Position numbers and translations under genes: made by a program. A stretch of DNA of 49,123 nucleotides from a virus: positions 1 through 49,123 of IMG/VR virus record IMGVR_UViG_3300021960_000119, one strand, 5' to 3'. Under the pieces are notes generated by a model that worked only from the letters and a program-made list of their open reading frames with translations, searched no databases and was not told the DNA's origin. Each line of letters starts with the position of its first letter. Position 1 is the stretch's first letter. Below, piece by piece: positions 40,754-47,934 of the stretch.

Positions 40754-41797
40754 TTATGTATAATCTTCATCACTATAGGTGCTTGGTGTATATTCTTCAT
40801 AAAAGTTTACATCCTCTGCCACTATGAAAGTGTCATCAGGATCTACACCACCAACTACAATAAGTTGTTGATTGTCTGTAAGGGTTACACTATCACTTAG
40901 TGTAAGTGTAAGACTATTTATACTGCTAATAGTTGGGTTGCTAGTATTGCCTGTACCGAACACACGATAACCTACAGCAACTCCAGTAGGAACTGAGTCC
41001 AATATAACTGCATTAGTATTATTTACAGCACCATTTACAGTTACAGAAACTCCAGGTTCATAATGTCTAACTTTCTTAACTAGTCCTGCTTCATTTTGAG
41101 TGGTTCCAGTAAAAGCAACAGTTCCAGATCCAATATAAATTCCTTCTTCAACTTTAGTAATAACTTTGCCAGATACAACAGGTCCATAGAAAAATGTTTT
41201 CATAGTGAATGTTAAATCATAAGTAAGGATTCTACGACTTAAGTAGTCACCTTCATAACTATCAGATTGTGAGATACTATCTAATATGATTGGTATATCT
41301 CTAACATCTGACATTTGTGGTACTGTCGACATAGCAACAGTATATTCTGGTTGGAAGTATGGCAAAATCTGTTCTACTATTTGTAGAGCATCTTCTTGGT
41401 TTCTTGCCATAATAGATAGTGTAAAGTTTAGGTTGTATGGTGCAGGTACATACTGATATCCTCTAGTCGGATTCGTTCCGTCTACTTCGCCAGAAGTTAT
41501 ATCTTTCACCATTCGAATGTTTCTATTCAAAGTACGAGCAGAATCGTATGTAAATCCTGTCAACTCAAATGCCATTCTAGGCAAAGAGATTGCAGATCTA
41601 GAAAGATCATTGAGATCAGGTTCTGCTGTAATTCTTGCTAACCATTTTTGTTTTGGTCCATATGCTAATGGAACTTTGAGTGTTTGTAATACTGTATCGT
41701 CAGATTTTACTCTCTTAACAGTTATGTTGTTGAACAAAGTACCAAAAACTGATACTGATTTTTTAACTGTCTCATGATAAAAATAAGTTCCAAACAT
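40754..41797 (-). CDS. 15: Tail sheath stabiliser gp15
   Basis: 347 residues. MFGTYFYHETVKKSVSVFGT at the N-terminus, RMAFELTGFTYDSARTLNRN-like PRMAFELTGFTYDSARTLNR, YVPAPYNLNFTLSIMARNQE and VEQILPYFQPEYTVAM are typical of gp15 of marine T4-like phages. The C-terminal about 120 residues (from about 225) are Thr/Val/Asn-rich and look like an added beta domain. It completes the tail at the head-proximal end. Start overlaps gp14 as TAATG. Confidence 0.93.
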   Translation of the reverse strand: MFGTYFYHETVKKSVSVFGTLFNNITVKRVKSDDTVLQTLKVPLAYGPKQKWLARITAEPDLNDLSRSAISLPRMAFELTGFTYDSARTLNRNIRMVKDITSGEVDGTNPTRGYQYVPAPYNLNFTLSIMARNQEDALQIVEQILPYFQPEYTVAMSTVPQMSDVRDIPIILDSISQSDSYEGDYLSRRILTYDLTFTMKTFFYGPVVSGKVITKVEEGIYIGSGTVAFTGTTQNEAGLVKKVRHYEPGVSVTVNGAVNNTNAVILDSVPTGVAVGYRVFGTGNTSNPTISSINSLTLTLSDSVTLTDNQQLIVVGGVDPDDTFIVAEDVNFYEEYTPSTYSDEDYT

Positions 41798-42663
41798 TAT
41801 ACTTCACCAAATGGGTTTGTCTCACTGAAATCTAAGTAACTATCACCTGTAGTTTCAAAGTCTTGGTTTTGTGCCAACTCATCTTCTATCATTTCTAATT
41901 CATCACCTACAGTATTAACAGTCCAGGTAGCACCTGAATCTACTCCTACAAATTGTGTTGATCCAGCAGTTACAGTTTGACCTGTCAAATTCATAAGATA
42001 CAACACACTAGTAGTTCCATCCCAACTTTGAACCTCTCCGACGACTGTGTTAGTTCCATACAGTTTAACTTGTTCACCTGCAGTAAATGCTGTAGAATTA
42101 CCACTGTTCATATTATACTTAATTGAATAAGCATTGGATGCTTCTACATCATCTATACCTGCAATTCCAGTATCAAAGTCATCTTGATTGTATTCATAAA
42201 GTTCGCATTGACATTTGAACACAAACAATTTACCTAATTGATAGAATGGGTTCTCATGTTCTACAAATTTGATTTCAAACATTGAACCTGAGAGTGGGAA
42301 ATAGATCAGATCTCCTTCGTTAGGTCTCCAACTTGTTGCTAAGTTTTCATCCAATGAGATAAACCTTTCCCATGATCGTAATGAGATGATAAATGTTGCT
42401 TGGTCTCGGATCTCTACACCGAATTTACTAAAGAGATCTCCTTCTCCTTCAAACCCTTCTGTGTTTTCAATATATGCTTCTATTGAATAAGAATCGCCAA
42501 AAGTACTGCGAACATCTTCTAAGAATATGTCTTCTTGTTCTGCTACTTCTCTTGGGAGATAAAAGATTTCGTGCCCATACATGCGTAATGATTCTACGAC
42601 CAAATCCTCCATGAGCATTTGTTCTGTATCAACTGCATGATTAAAAAACACATTGGTTGGCAT
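41797..42663 (-). CDS. 14: Neck protein gp14
   Basis: 288 residues. It starts MPTNVFFNHAVDTEQMLMED, then MYGHEIFYLPREVAEQEDIF, EDVRSTFGDSYSIEAYIENT and FSKFGVEIRDQATFIISLRS, all gp14 features. It joins head and tail with gp13. Confidence 0.94.
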   Translation of the reverse strand: MPTNVFFNHAVDTEQMLMEDLVVESLRMYGHEIFYLPREVAEQEDIFLEDVRSTFGDSYSIEAYIENTEGFEGEGDLFSKFGVEIRDQATFIISLRSWERFISLDENLATSWRPNEGDLIYFPLSGSMFEIKFVEHENPFYQLGKLFVFKCQCELYEYNQDDFDTGIAGIDDVEASNAYSIKYNMNSGNSTAFTAGEQVKLYGTNTVVGEVQSWDGTTSVLYLMNLTGQTVTAGSTQFVGVDSGATWTVNTVGDELEMIEDELAQNQDFETTGDSYLDFSETNPFGEV

Positions 42664-42667
42664 GATA

Positions 42668-43483
42668 TTATCCTATCATATAATCAAGTGGCAACTCGTA
42701 GTTGTTTCTTGATTCTTCTTCTAATTTTTCGATTTCCTGAGTTGCTTCATCCAAAATCTTTGTTGAGTTTAGAGTGACACCACCTGGAAGTGATATTCCT
42801 TCAAATTTTGATAAATTTTGACCCCATTGCTTCTTAACTAATGCTGTAGCATATTTCTTTAACCATATGTCATTGTAGACATCTGTAAAGGTAGTTGGGT
42901 CGATTTTACGATAACACTCAATAAGAAAGTGCTCTCCTGCGGTTACTCTAGCATTATCCATATCTAAGTATAATCTATTCTGATGTTTGTTAAATCTAAT
43001 AGGAACTTGACCCACTAGAGTCATGTCTAATAAGTTTAGATGTTGCTGTAATTGTTCGTAATATAGAATAGATGTAGATTGTAAATCATACAAGTCATTC
43101 AATCGTAATTGATAACGAATGTCAAACATGTCCATTGCGTTTCTATCGTTGAATGGGAAGATTCTTAATACTGATAATACTGATTCTGGCATCACTAGAT
43201 AGTTTTGCTGTTCGCCAAAAGTTTGACCAGAATAGTCATGAGATCCAGTGGTGGAAGCATTTTGAGTACTGTCTGACTCAAATTGAGTTAACCATGAAGA
43301 ATCTACTTGATGTTTTAGATAAGTTCTGATAGCACCATCGTAATGGTACTCAGAGAAGTACTGTAGAGCATCGTCAATTCTATCGTCGAATTGATCATCG
43401 TCTACATTGATTTCTAGGACAGGATATCCTAGTTGTCTTTTGATATAATCTTTGAAAGTCGCTCTTGAATTAGGTGATGCCAT
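42668..43483 (-). CDS. 13: Neck protein gp13
   Basis: 271 residues. FKDYIKRQLGYPVLEINVDD, QFDDRIDDALQYFSEYHYDG, RIFPFNDRNAMDMFDIRYQL and FLIECYRKIDPTTFTDVYND are conserved gp13 segments. It is the first gene of the neck-terminase operon behind the late promoter at 43501-43508, with GGAGACATTACT before the ATG. Confidence 0.95.
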   Translation of the reverse strand: MASPNSRATFKDYIKRQLGYPVLEINVDDDQFDDRIDDALQYFSEYHYDGAIRTYLKHQVDSSWLTQFESDSTQNASTTGSHDYSGQTFGEQQNYLVMPESVLSVLRIFPFNDRNAMDMFDIRYQLRLNDLYDLQSTSILYYEQLQQHLNLLDMTLVGQVPIRFNKHQNRLYLDMDNARVTAGEHFLIECYRKIDPTTFTDVYNDIWLKKYATALVKKQWGQNLSKFEGISLPGGVTLNSTKILDEATQEIEKLEEESRNNYELPLDYMIG

Positions 43484-43500
43484 AGTAATGTCTCCATTAC

Positions 43501-43508
43501 TATTTATA
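43501..43508 (-). promoter_or_regulatory. T4-type late promoter (TATAAATA)
   Basis: Perfect box on the minus strand, 17 bases before the gp13 ATG at 43483. The predicted +1 leaves a 12-base leader that contains GGAG. Confidence 0.8.
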
Positions 43509-43513
43509 CGAAT

Positions 43514-43756
43514 TTAGTCCCTAAAAGTTAATCTATCTAACTTAGAATCGATTCGATCTATAGCATCCATGACTCTTTCAAATGACTTTTCAAATTCATT
43601 CTTGGACACATAATCTTTCGCAATCTCTTCACGAGTTTTGTTTACTAGAATATCTACTCTTTTTAATTCATTCATCAAATTTCGAACAATGAATGCCACA
43701 GGTGCAATAATAAAGGATAGAAAGATATTCCAGAGAAGTTCTGGTTCTAATGGCAT
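43514..43756 (-). CDS. Small membrane protein with coiled coil
   Basis: 80 residues. N-terminal hydrophobic span (LLWNIFLSFIIAPVAFIV, residues 8-25), then a charged coiled-coil-like region (DILVNKTREEIAKDYVSKNE, RVMDAIDRIDSKLDRL). Topology resembles the small proteins of the curli operon and phage holin or spanin-like proteins. It has its own late promoter (43779-43786) and a CGGAGAT ribosome binding site. Function unknown. Confidence 0.7.
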   Translation of the reverse strand: MPLEPELLWNIFLSFIIAPVAFIVRNLMNELKRVDILVNKTREEIAKDYVSKNEFEKSFERVMDAIDRIDSKLDRLTFRD

Positions 43757-43773
43757 CTTATCTCCGTTTATAC

Positions 43774-44484
43774 TTACTTATTTATAATAGGATTGCCTGT
43801 GTTGAAGTCTATTTCAAAAAGATCTTCATCTTCTGGAACTGGAGAGTCAGGCACATCTCCAGGTTTGATAGGTATGGTTGCATGCCAATCCACATTGAAA
43901 GATATAGAGTATCTTCTTTTGTCAGTAAAGTTAGGTTCTACCATATGCATAGCACCAGATGGAAAAAGAATTAAACTTCCTGTCTTTGGTCTTACTCTAA
44001 AGTCAGTTCTTGCTCTAGAGTTAAAGAAAGGCATATCATTCACATACTTTGGATTAGAGTCAATAAATTGGATATCACCTTCGTCACCATCTGCGTGAAT
44101 GTATAGAACTCCACTGTACCAACAACCATTGTGTAAATGAGGTGCATTCCAAGCACCATGATCATTAATGTTACCCCAACTGTTGCCCATTGTATGAATG
44201 AACTTACCTGTTCCTCCATAATAAGGCACAACTTCTTCTTCAAATAACCTACCAATTCTGTTAAAGAGTTTGGTAAATGTCGGATGATTGTTTATACCAT
44301 CATTAGATTGCCACCCTGTATATTGATTAGATACTTTTCTACCCACTGGGTCTTTCTTACGCATCGTATCCATTGCTTGCTTTAAAGAAAGCATGTAATC
44401 TTCATCTACTCTCTGTCTAGGGTGTAAATTAGGATCTAGCAGATCTCTAATGAATATTGGTGTGGGGAATAATAGTTTAAGCAT
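43774..44484 (-). CDS. 2OG-Fe(II) oxygenase-like protein (TIGR02466 type)
   Basis: 236 residues. MLKLLFPTPIFIRDL at the start, NAPHLHNGCWYSGVLYIH with H116/H118, KTGSLILFPSGAMHMVEPN with H180, and KRRYSISFNVDW with R190/R191 match the TIGR02466 family. The first ligand motif is HxH rather than HxD, as seen in that family. Such proteins are common in marine phages; substrate unknown. Overlaps the next gene at 44484. Confidence 0.85.
   Translation of the reverse strand: MLKLLFPTPIFIRDLLDPNLHPRQRVDEDYMLSLKQAMDTMRKKDPVGRKVSNQYTGWQSNDGINNHPTFTKLFNRIGRLFEEEVVPYYGGTGKFIHTMGNSWGNINDHGAWNAPHLHNGCWYSGVLYIHADGDEGDIQFIDSNPKYVNDMPFFNSRARTDFRVRPKTGSLILFPSGAMHMVEPNFTDKRRYSISFNVDWHATIPIKPGDVPDSPVPEDEDLFEIDFNTGNPIINK
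43779..43786 (-). promoter_or_regulatory. T4-type late promoter (TATAAATA)
   Basis: Perfect box on the minus strand at the end of the oxygenase gene, 23 bases before the start of the small membrane protein at 43756. Its short leader contains CGGAGAT. Confidence 0.75.
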
Positions 44485-45230
44485 TACTTAAATTCTTTCT
44501 TTTGCCATATGTATTTACGATATGAACCTGTTATACCATATTTAGATAATTTTCCAGGATGATCCTCCCTGTATTTTGCAAACTCTTCATTCTTTGCATT
44601 CTTCCAATAATCTTTGTAATCCACTCTGGTAGTAGAAGTCCACTTCTCCCTCTTGTAAGGAATAAGTTGAACGATAGGAGTTCCTGCTGGTATTATAAAA
44701 CTTTTACGAACTTTTGGATACATTATCAATTGAGCATTTAGATCACCACCAATAAAATCATCTGTGTCTATGATGCCTTGCCATGCTGATATGTATTCAT
44801 TACAAAATAGAAAAGGATCCAAATATAATGTAGAATAACCTTTAGGTGTTCGTACTGAAAAAGGCATGCTCATTTTGATCGCATCATTTATGTATCCAGG
44901 CATCATGGCAAACTGAGCGAAGGGATGTGTTTGAGATTCCCATACTTCATGATGTGGGCATCGCATATTAAAATCTGATTTTCGATTTGCTGGATCGTCA
45001 CCATTGTATTCTACATACATGTCTCTTACTGCTACAACATAATATCCTGTACTCAATACATCTGCCATAGCAGGGCAAGATCTTATTGTAGATCCTGGAC
45101 CATTACCAGCACCTACATCTTCAACAATCTTAGTTTTTTTCCACCAATCTGGTTTATACTCAGATGCTGGAATGGGTTGAAAATCTTCTTTTACTCTTTC
45201 ATCAAAGGTTACAAATTCAATCTGTGGCAT
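44484..45230 (-). CDS. Unknown phage protein
   Basis: 248 residues. MPQIEFVTFDERVKEDFQPI, YKPDWWKKTKIVED, RSCPAMADVLSTGYYVVAVR and PVRKSFIIPAGTPIVQLIPY-like KSFIIPAGTPIVQLIPYKRE point to a compact beta-rich fold. I recall such proteins in marine phages next to oxygenase genes; no function known to me. Its start overlaps the next oxygenase gene by 14 bases and its end overlaps the previous one by one base, so all three are one unit. Confidence 0.7.
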   Translation of the reverse strand: MPQIEFVTFDERVKEDFQPIPASEYKPDWWKKTKIVEDVGAGNGPGSTIRSCPAMADVLSTGYYVVAVRDMYVEYNGDDPANRKSDFNMRCPHHEVWESQTHPFAQFAMMPGYINDAIKMSMPFSVRTPKGYSTLYLDPFLFCNEYISAWQGIIDTDDFIGGDLNAQLIMYPKVRKSFIIPAGTPIVQLIPYKREKWTSTTRVDYKDYWKNAKNEEFAKYREDHPGKLSKYGITGSYRKYIWQKKEFK

Positions 45231-45888
45231 AGTCTAAACTCTCATCATATAATTCAACTTCACTTCCCCTTATCACTAAAGATTGTCTGTTGTGATAGGT
45301 AGTATTTACAGGAGCATCAGCACTGTGAGGTATTCTACCATCAAATACTAATAATCTATTGGGTTTATAAGGAACTTCTAAGATCTGATGCTTGAGTAGA
45401 TCTTCACTAAATCCCACAAACCCACTAGCATTTTCATTATAAATTCTCAATGGACCTCCCCACTCTTCTTTCCAGAATAAGTTGTTGTACCAAAGAAAAG
45501 AAAGGTTTCTATCATCTTCGGGTGCACAATCTTCATGCACTGTACCCTGTAATCCTAAAGTCTGCCCATTCATTCCTGCATAGTCAAACCTTACCCATTT
45601 GAATCCAAATTCTTGCTGTAATCTATTATCTAATGTACGAATCCACCAACCATGATCTTGCATTTCATCAAGTTGATAATTCTCTCGATAAAATGTTACA
45701 CCCCAAAACTTGTGACGAACTTCACCTTCTCTGGTGACTTGATTGGTTTGATTCCATTTAGAGGTATTGCGCAATTTATCATCAAACCAATTATGAATGT
45801 CTGGTGATAACCAATTGTCTATAACATGAATATCCGTTAAAGGAAGTTCTTTAATTTTAAAAGGTTCATCGTGATAGATGATTTCCAT
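45217..45888 (-). CDS. 2OG-Fe(II) oxygenase-like protein
   Basis: 223 residues. VIDNWLSPDIHNWFDDKLRN at the start, then QGTVHEDCAPEDDRNLSFL with H118-x-D120, EEWGGPLRIY, RLLVFDGRIPHSADAP with H188, and RQSLVIRG with R201. These are the Fe(II) and 2-oxoglutarate ligands of a prolyl-hydroxylase-type core. Substrate unknown; co-transcribed with the unknown protein and the TIGR02466-type oxygenase. Confidence 0.85.
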   Translation of the reverse strand: MEIIYHDEPFKIKELPLTDIHVIDNWLSPDIHNWFDDKLRNTSKWNQTNQVTREGEVRHKFWGVTFYRENYQLDEMQDHGWWIRTLDNRLQQEFGFKWVRFDYAGMNGQTLGLQGTVHEDCAPEDDRNLSFLWYNNLFWKEEWGGPLRIYNENASGFVGFSEDLLKHQILEVPYKPNRLLVFDGRIPHSADAPVNTTYHNRQSLVIRGSEVELYDESLDYATD

Positions 45889-45889
45889 A

Positions 45890-46468
45890 TTACTTCTCTA
45901 TGTCTGAAGCAGATAGAAATTCTGTATTGACAGGTCTTAAACTTTCTCTCATGTAATGATCAAAAGGATGCAGTTGATCCTCTGGTGCTGACATAATTTG
46001 AACTTTTAGTTGCTCATAAATCTGCCATGCCTGATCAAAAAATTCTAAACATCTTCTAGCATCAGATCTAAAGGGATGATTAGAACCCTCTCTACCTGCT
46101 GTTAATGCTTCATAGATGTTTGGAAATCTCATTCTATTACACATCTCATTAATGTTCATATGAGTGGCATCAAATAGATCATGTGCATACTGCAGATTTA
46201 ATGTTATATCGGCAGGTGGTTCAGAAGACATGACATAATTTTCTACAGCATCAATTTCTTCATTATTGAGATCAGTGATCTTTTCTTCACCTGTTGGATT
46301 ACCATCTTTATCTCTTTCTAAGATAACTTTAATTTTTTGATCATCATAGATCAGATAATCATATTCAAAACCTAGATCTGGAGCATCTGCCCCATCGTAC
46401 TCCCACTTGAGTCCTCTCTGGTCTCTGAGTCTTAAAATGTTATCTTGTGTATAAATGAATGCGATCAT
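45890..46468 (-). CDS. Unknown protein, possible tail-fibre accessory
   Basis: 192 residues. N-terminal IAFIYTQDNILRLRDQRGLK, EYDYLIYDDQKIKVILERDK, and the helical C-terminal region FFDQAWQIYEQLKVQIMSAP. TAGGAGAA and a late-like promoter precede it. Its place right after structural adhesin genes suggests a fibre assembly or tail-associated role, but no family is recognised. Confidence 0.6.
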   Translation of the reverse strand: MIAFIYTQDNILRLRDQRGLKWEYDGADAPDLGFEYDYLIYDDQKIKVILERDKDGNPTGEEKITDLNNEEIDAVENYVMSSEPPADITLNLQYAHDLFDATHMNINEMCNRMRFPNIYEALTAGREGSNHPFRSDARRCLEFFDQAWQIYEQLKVQIMSAPEDQLHPFDHYMRESLRPVNTEFLSASDIEK

Positions 46469-46501
46469 AATATAATTCTCCTATAGTAGTATATTGTACT
46501 A

Positions 46502-46509
46502 TATTTAGA
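46502..46509 (-). promoter_or_regulatory. Late promoter variant (TCTAAATA)
   Basis: Minus-strand TCTAAATA, two changes from the T4 box, 34 bases before the start at 46468; the leader contains TATAGGAGAA. The following TAG is shared with the ACTAAATATAG box at 47918. Confidence 0.55.
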
Positions 46510-46528
46510 CAGTTTCGACTAGTGGATT

Positions 46529-47908
46529 TTATGTAATTGGTTGTGATGGCCAATTTACATTTCCATCCCATCTTTGTACTACAGTCTGATATGGCTGTTG
46601 GAAAGCATATGGTTGTTGTACAGGTCTAGTTGATGGTCTCTGTGCTGGGTATGGCTGTTGGAAAGCATATGGTTGTTGGAAAGCATATGGTTGTTGCGCA
46701 GGTCTAGTCGCTGGATATGGTTGTTGGAACCCATAAGGTTGTTGCACTGGGTTAGCAGCAGTCGATGTATAGTTTTGCTGATATCCGTATGGTTGTTGGA
46801 ACGGATAAGGTGCATTATAGTTTTGTTGATACCCATAAGGTTGCTGGAACGGATAAGGTGCATTATAGTTCTGCTGGTATCCATATGGTTGTTGGAATGG
46901 ATATGGTGCATTGTAAGGTTGTTGGAACCCATAAGGTTGTTGGAATCCATATGGAGCATTGTATGCTTGCTGGAATGCAACTTGATAGTTTTGCTGGAAT
47001 CCAACTTGATAGTTCTGTTGATATCCATAAGGTTGCTGGAATGCAACATTATAGTTTTGCTGGAATGCAACATTATAGTTTTGCTGGAATGCAACATTAT
47101 AATTCTGCTGGTATGCATAGTTCTGCTGGTATGGTTGCTGGAACGGATATGGAGTTTGTACTGCACCTTTTGGACCCTGTACAGGTGTTGTACCAGTCGC
47201 AGGTCTTACAGCAGGTCTTTGTCCACCAGCATTCCTTTGTGCTGGATATGTTGCTGGTCTCTGAGCAGGATATGTTGCTGGTCTTTGTGCTGGATAAGTA
47301 GCAGGTCTCACACCAGTCGCAGGTCTTTGAGCAGGATAAGTAGCAGGTCTTTGTGCTGGGTAAGTAGCAGGTCTTACTGCTGGGTATGTACCTGTAGCAG
47401 GTCTAACTCCAGTTGCAGGTCTTACTGCTGGATAAGTTCCAGTTGCAGGTCTTGGTCCACTAGCAGGTCTTTGAGCAGGATAAGTACCAGTCGCAGGTCT
47501 TGGTCCAGAAGCAGGTCTTTGTGCTGGATAAGTTCCAGTTGCTGGACGTGGTCCAGAAGCAGGTCTTTGTGCTGGATATGGTTGTTGTATAGGTGCTGTA
47601 CCTGTAGCAGGTCTTGTAGCAGTATAAGGTTGTTGTATAGGTCTAGTAGATTGAACAGGTGCTGTTCCTGTAGCAGGTCTAGTAGAAGTATAATTCTGTT
47701 GATATGGTTGTTGTATAGGTGCTGTACCTGTAGCAGGTCTCTGCGCAGGTTGTTGTGCTGGGAATTGACCAGACGATTGAATCCAACCTGTAGGGGTCTT
47801 TACATAAATTCCCTCTACAGCAGACCATGTTGCTGGACCTGTTTTAACCCATCCCCCACTAGTGCTTGACCAACCAGTCGGAGTTTTAACCTGCGAAGAC
47901 TTTGCCAT
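46529..47908 (-). CDS. Pro/Gln/Tyr repeat protein, probable virion or adhesion protein
   Basis: 459 residues. The N-terminus has VKTPTGW twice with a related VKTGPATW between (about residues 8-42). Residues about 52-225 are built on PAQRPATG and PRPATGTYP repeats, and about 245-430 on QQPYGYQQNYNAP and QQNYNVAF repeats. It holds almost no Cys, Met, Asp or Glu. Such Gln/Tyr/Asn-rich sequence resembles prion-like or elastic adhesive proteins. Position between tail-fibre genes and a late-type promoter suggests a structural or surface role. No domain homology seen. Confidence 0.75.
   Translation of the reverse strand: MAKSSQVKTPTGWSSTSGGWVKTGPATWSAVEGIYVKTPTGWIQSSGQFPAQQPAQRPATGTAPIQQPYQQNYTSTRPATGTAPVQSTRPIQQPYTATRPATGTAPIQQPYPAQRPASGPRPATGTYPAQRPASGPRPATGTYPAQRPASGPRPATGTYPAVRPATGVRPATGTYPAVRPATYPAQRPATYPAQRPATGVRPATYPAQRPATYPAQRPATYPAQRNAGGQRPAVRPATGTTPVQGPKGAVQTPYPFQQPYQQNYAYQQNYNVAFQQNYNVAFQQNYNVAFQQPYGYQQNYQVGFQQNYQVAFQQAYNAPYGFQQPYGFQQPYNAPYPFQQPYGYQQNYNAPYPFQQPYGYQQNYNAPYPFQQPYGYQQNYTSTAANPVQQPYGFQQPYPATRPAQQPYAFQQPYAFQQPYPAQRPSTRPVQQPYAFQQPYQTVVQRWDGNVNWPSQPIT
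46577..47763. repeat. Degenerate tandem repeats coding for Pro/Gln/Tyr units
   Basis: Short repeats of about 12-45 bases in two blocks: units around GGTTGTTGGAA-TATGG (right half of the protein) and GCAGGTCTTTGTGCTGGATA (left half), plus AACATTATAGTTTTGCTGGAATGC three times in a row near 47041-47105. Copy number is likely to vary between strains by slippage. Open frames on the other strands here are repeat artefacts. Confidence 0.85.
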
Positions 47909-47917
47909 ATTAACCTA

Positions 47918-47925
47918 TATTTAGT
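47918..47925 (-). promoter_or_regulatory. Late promoter variant (ACTAAATA)
   Basis: Minus-strand ACTAAATA, followed by TAGG, nine bases before the ATG of the repeat protein at 47908. The predicted leader is only about four bases. Confidence 0.5.
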
Positions 47926-47934
47926 CGTCTAGAA

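Noticed and set aside
40915-40922. TATAAATA on the minus strand inside the gp15 gene
   Set aside because: The next gene start is about 170 bases away and in an operon; treated as chance.
46577-47763. Regular repeats that might be taken for a CRISPR array
   Set aside because: Units are in frame, coding and without unique spacers of constant length.
46658-47869. Long open frame of about 400 codons on the plus strand, rich in Leu/Ser/Arg/Trp
   Set aside because: It is the antisense of the repeat protein; the repeats keep stops away. No ribosome binding site and no plausible protein sequence.
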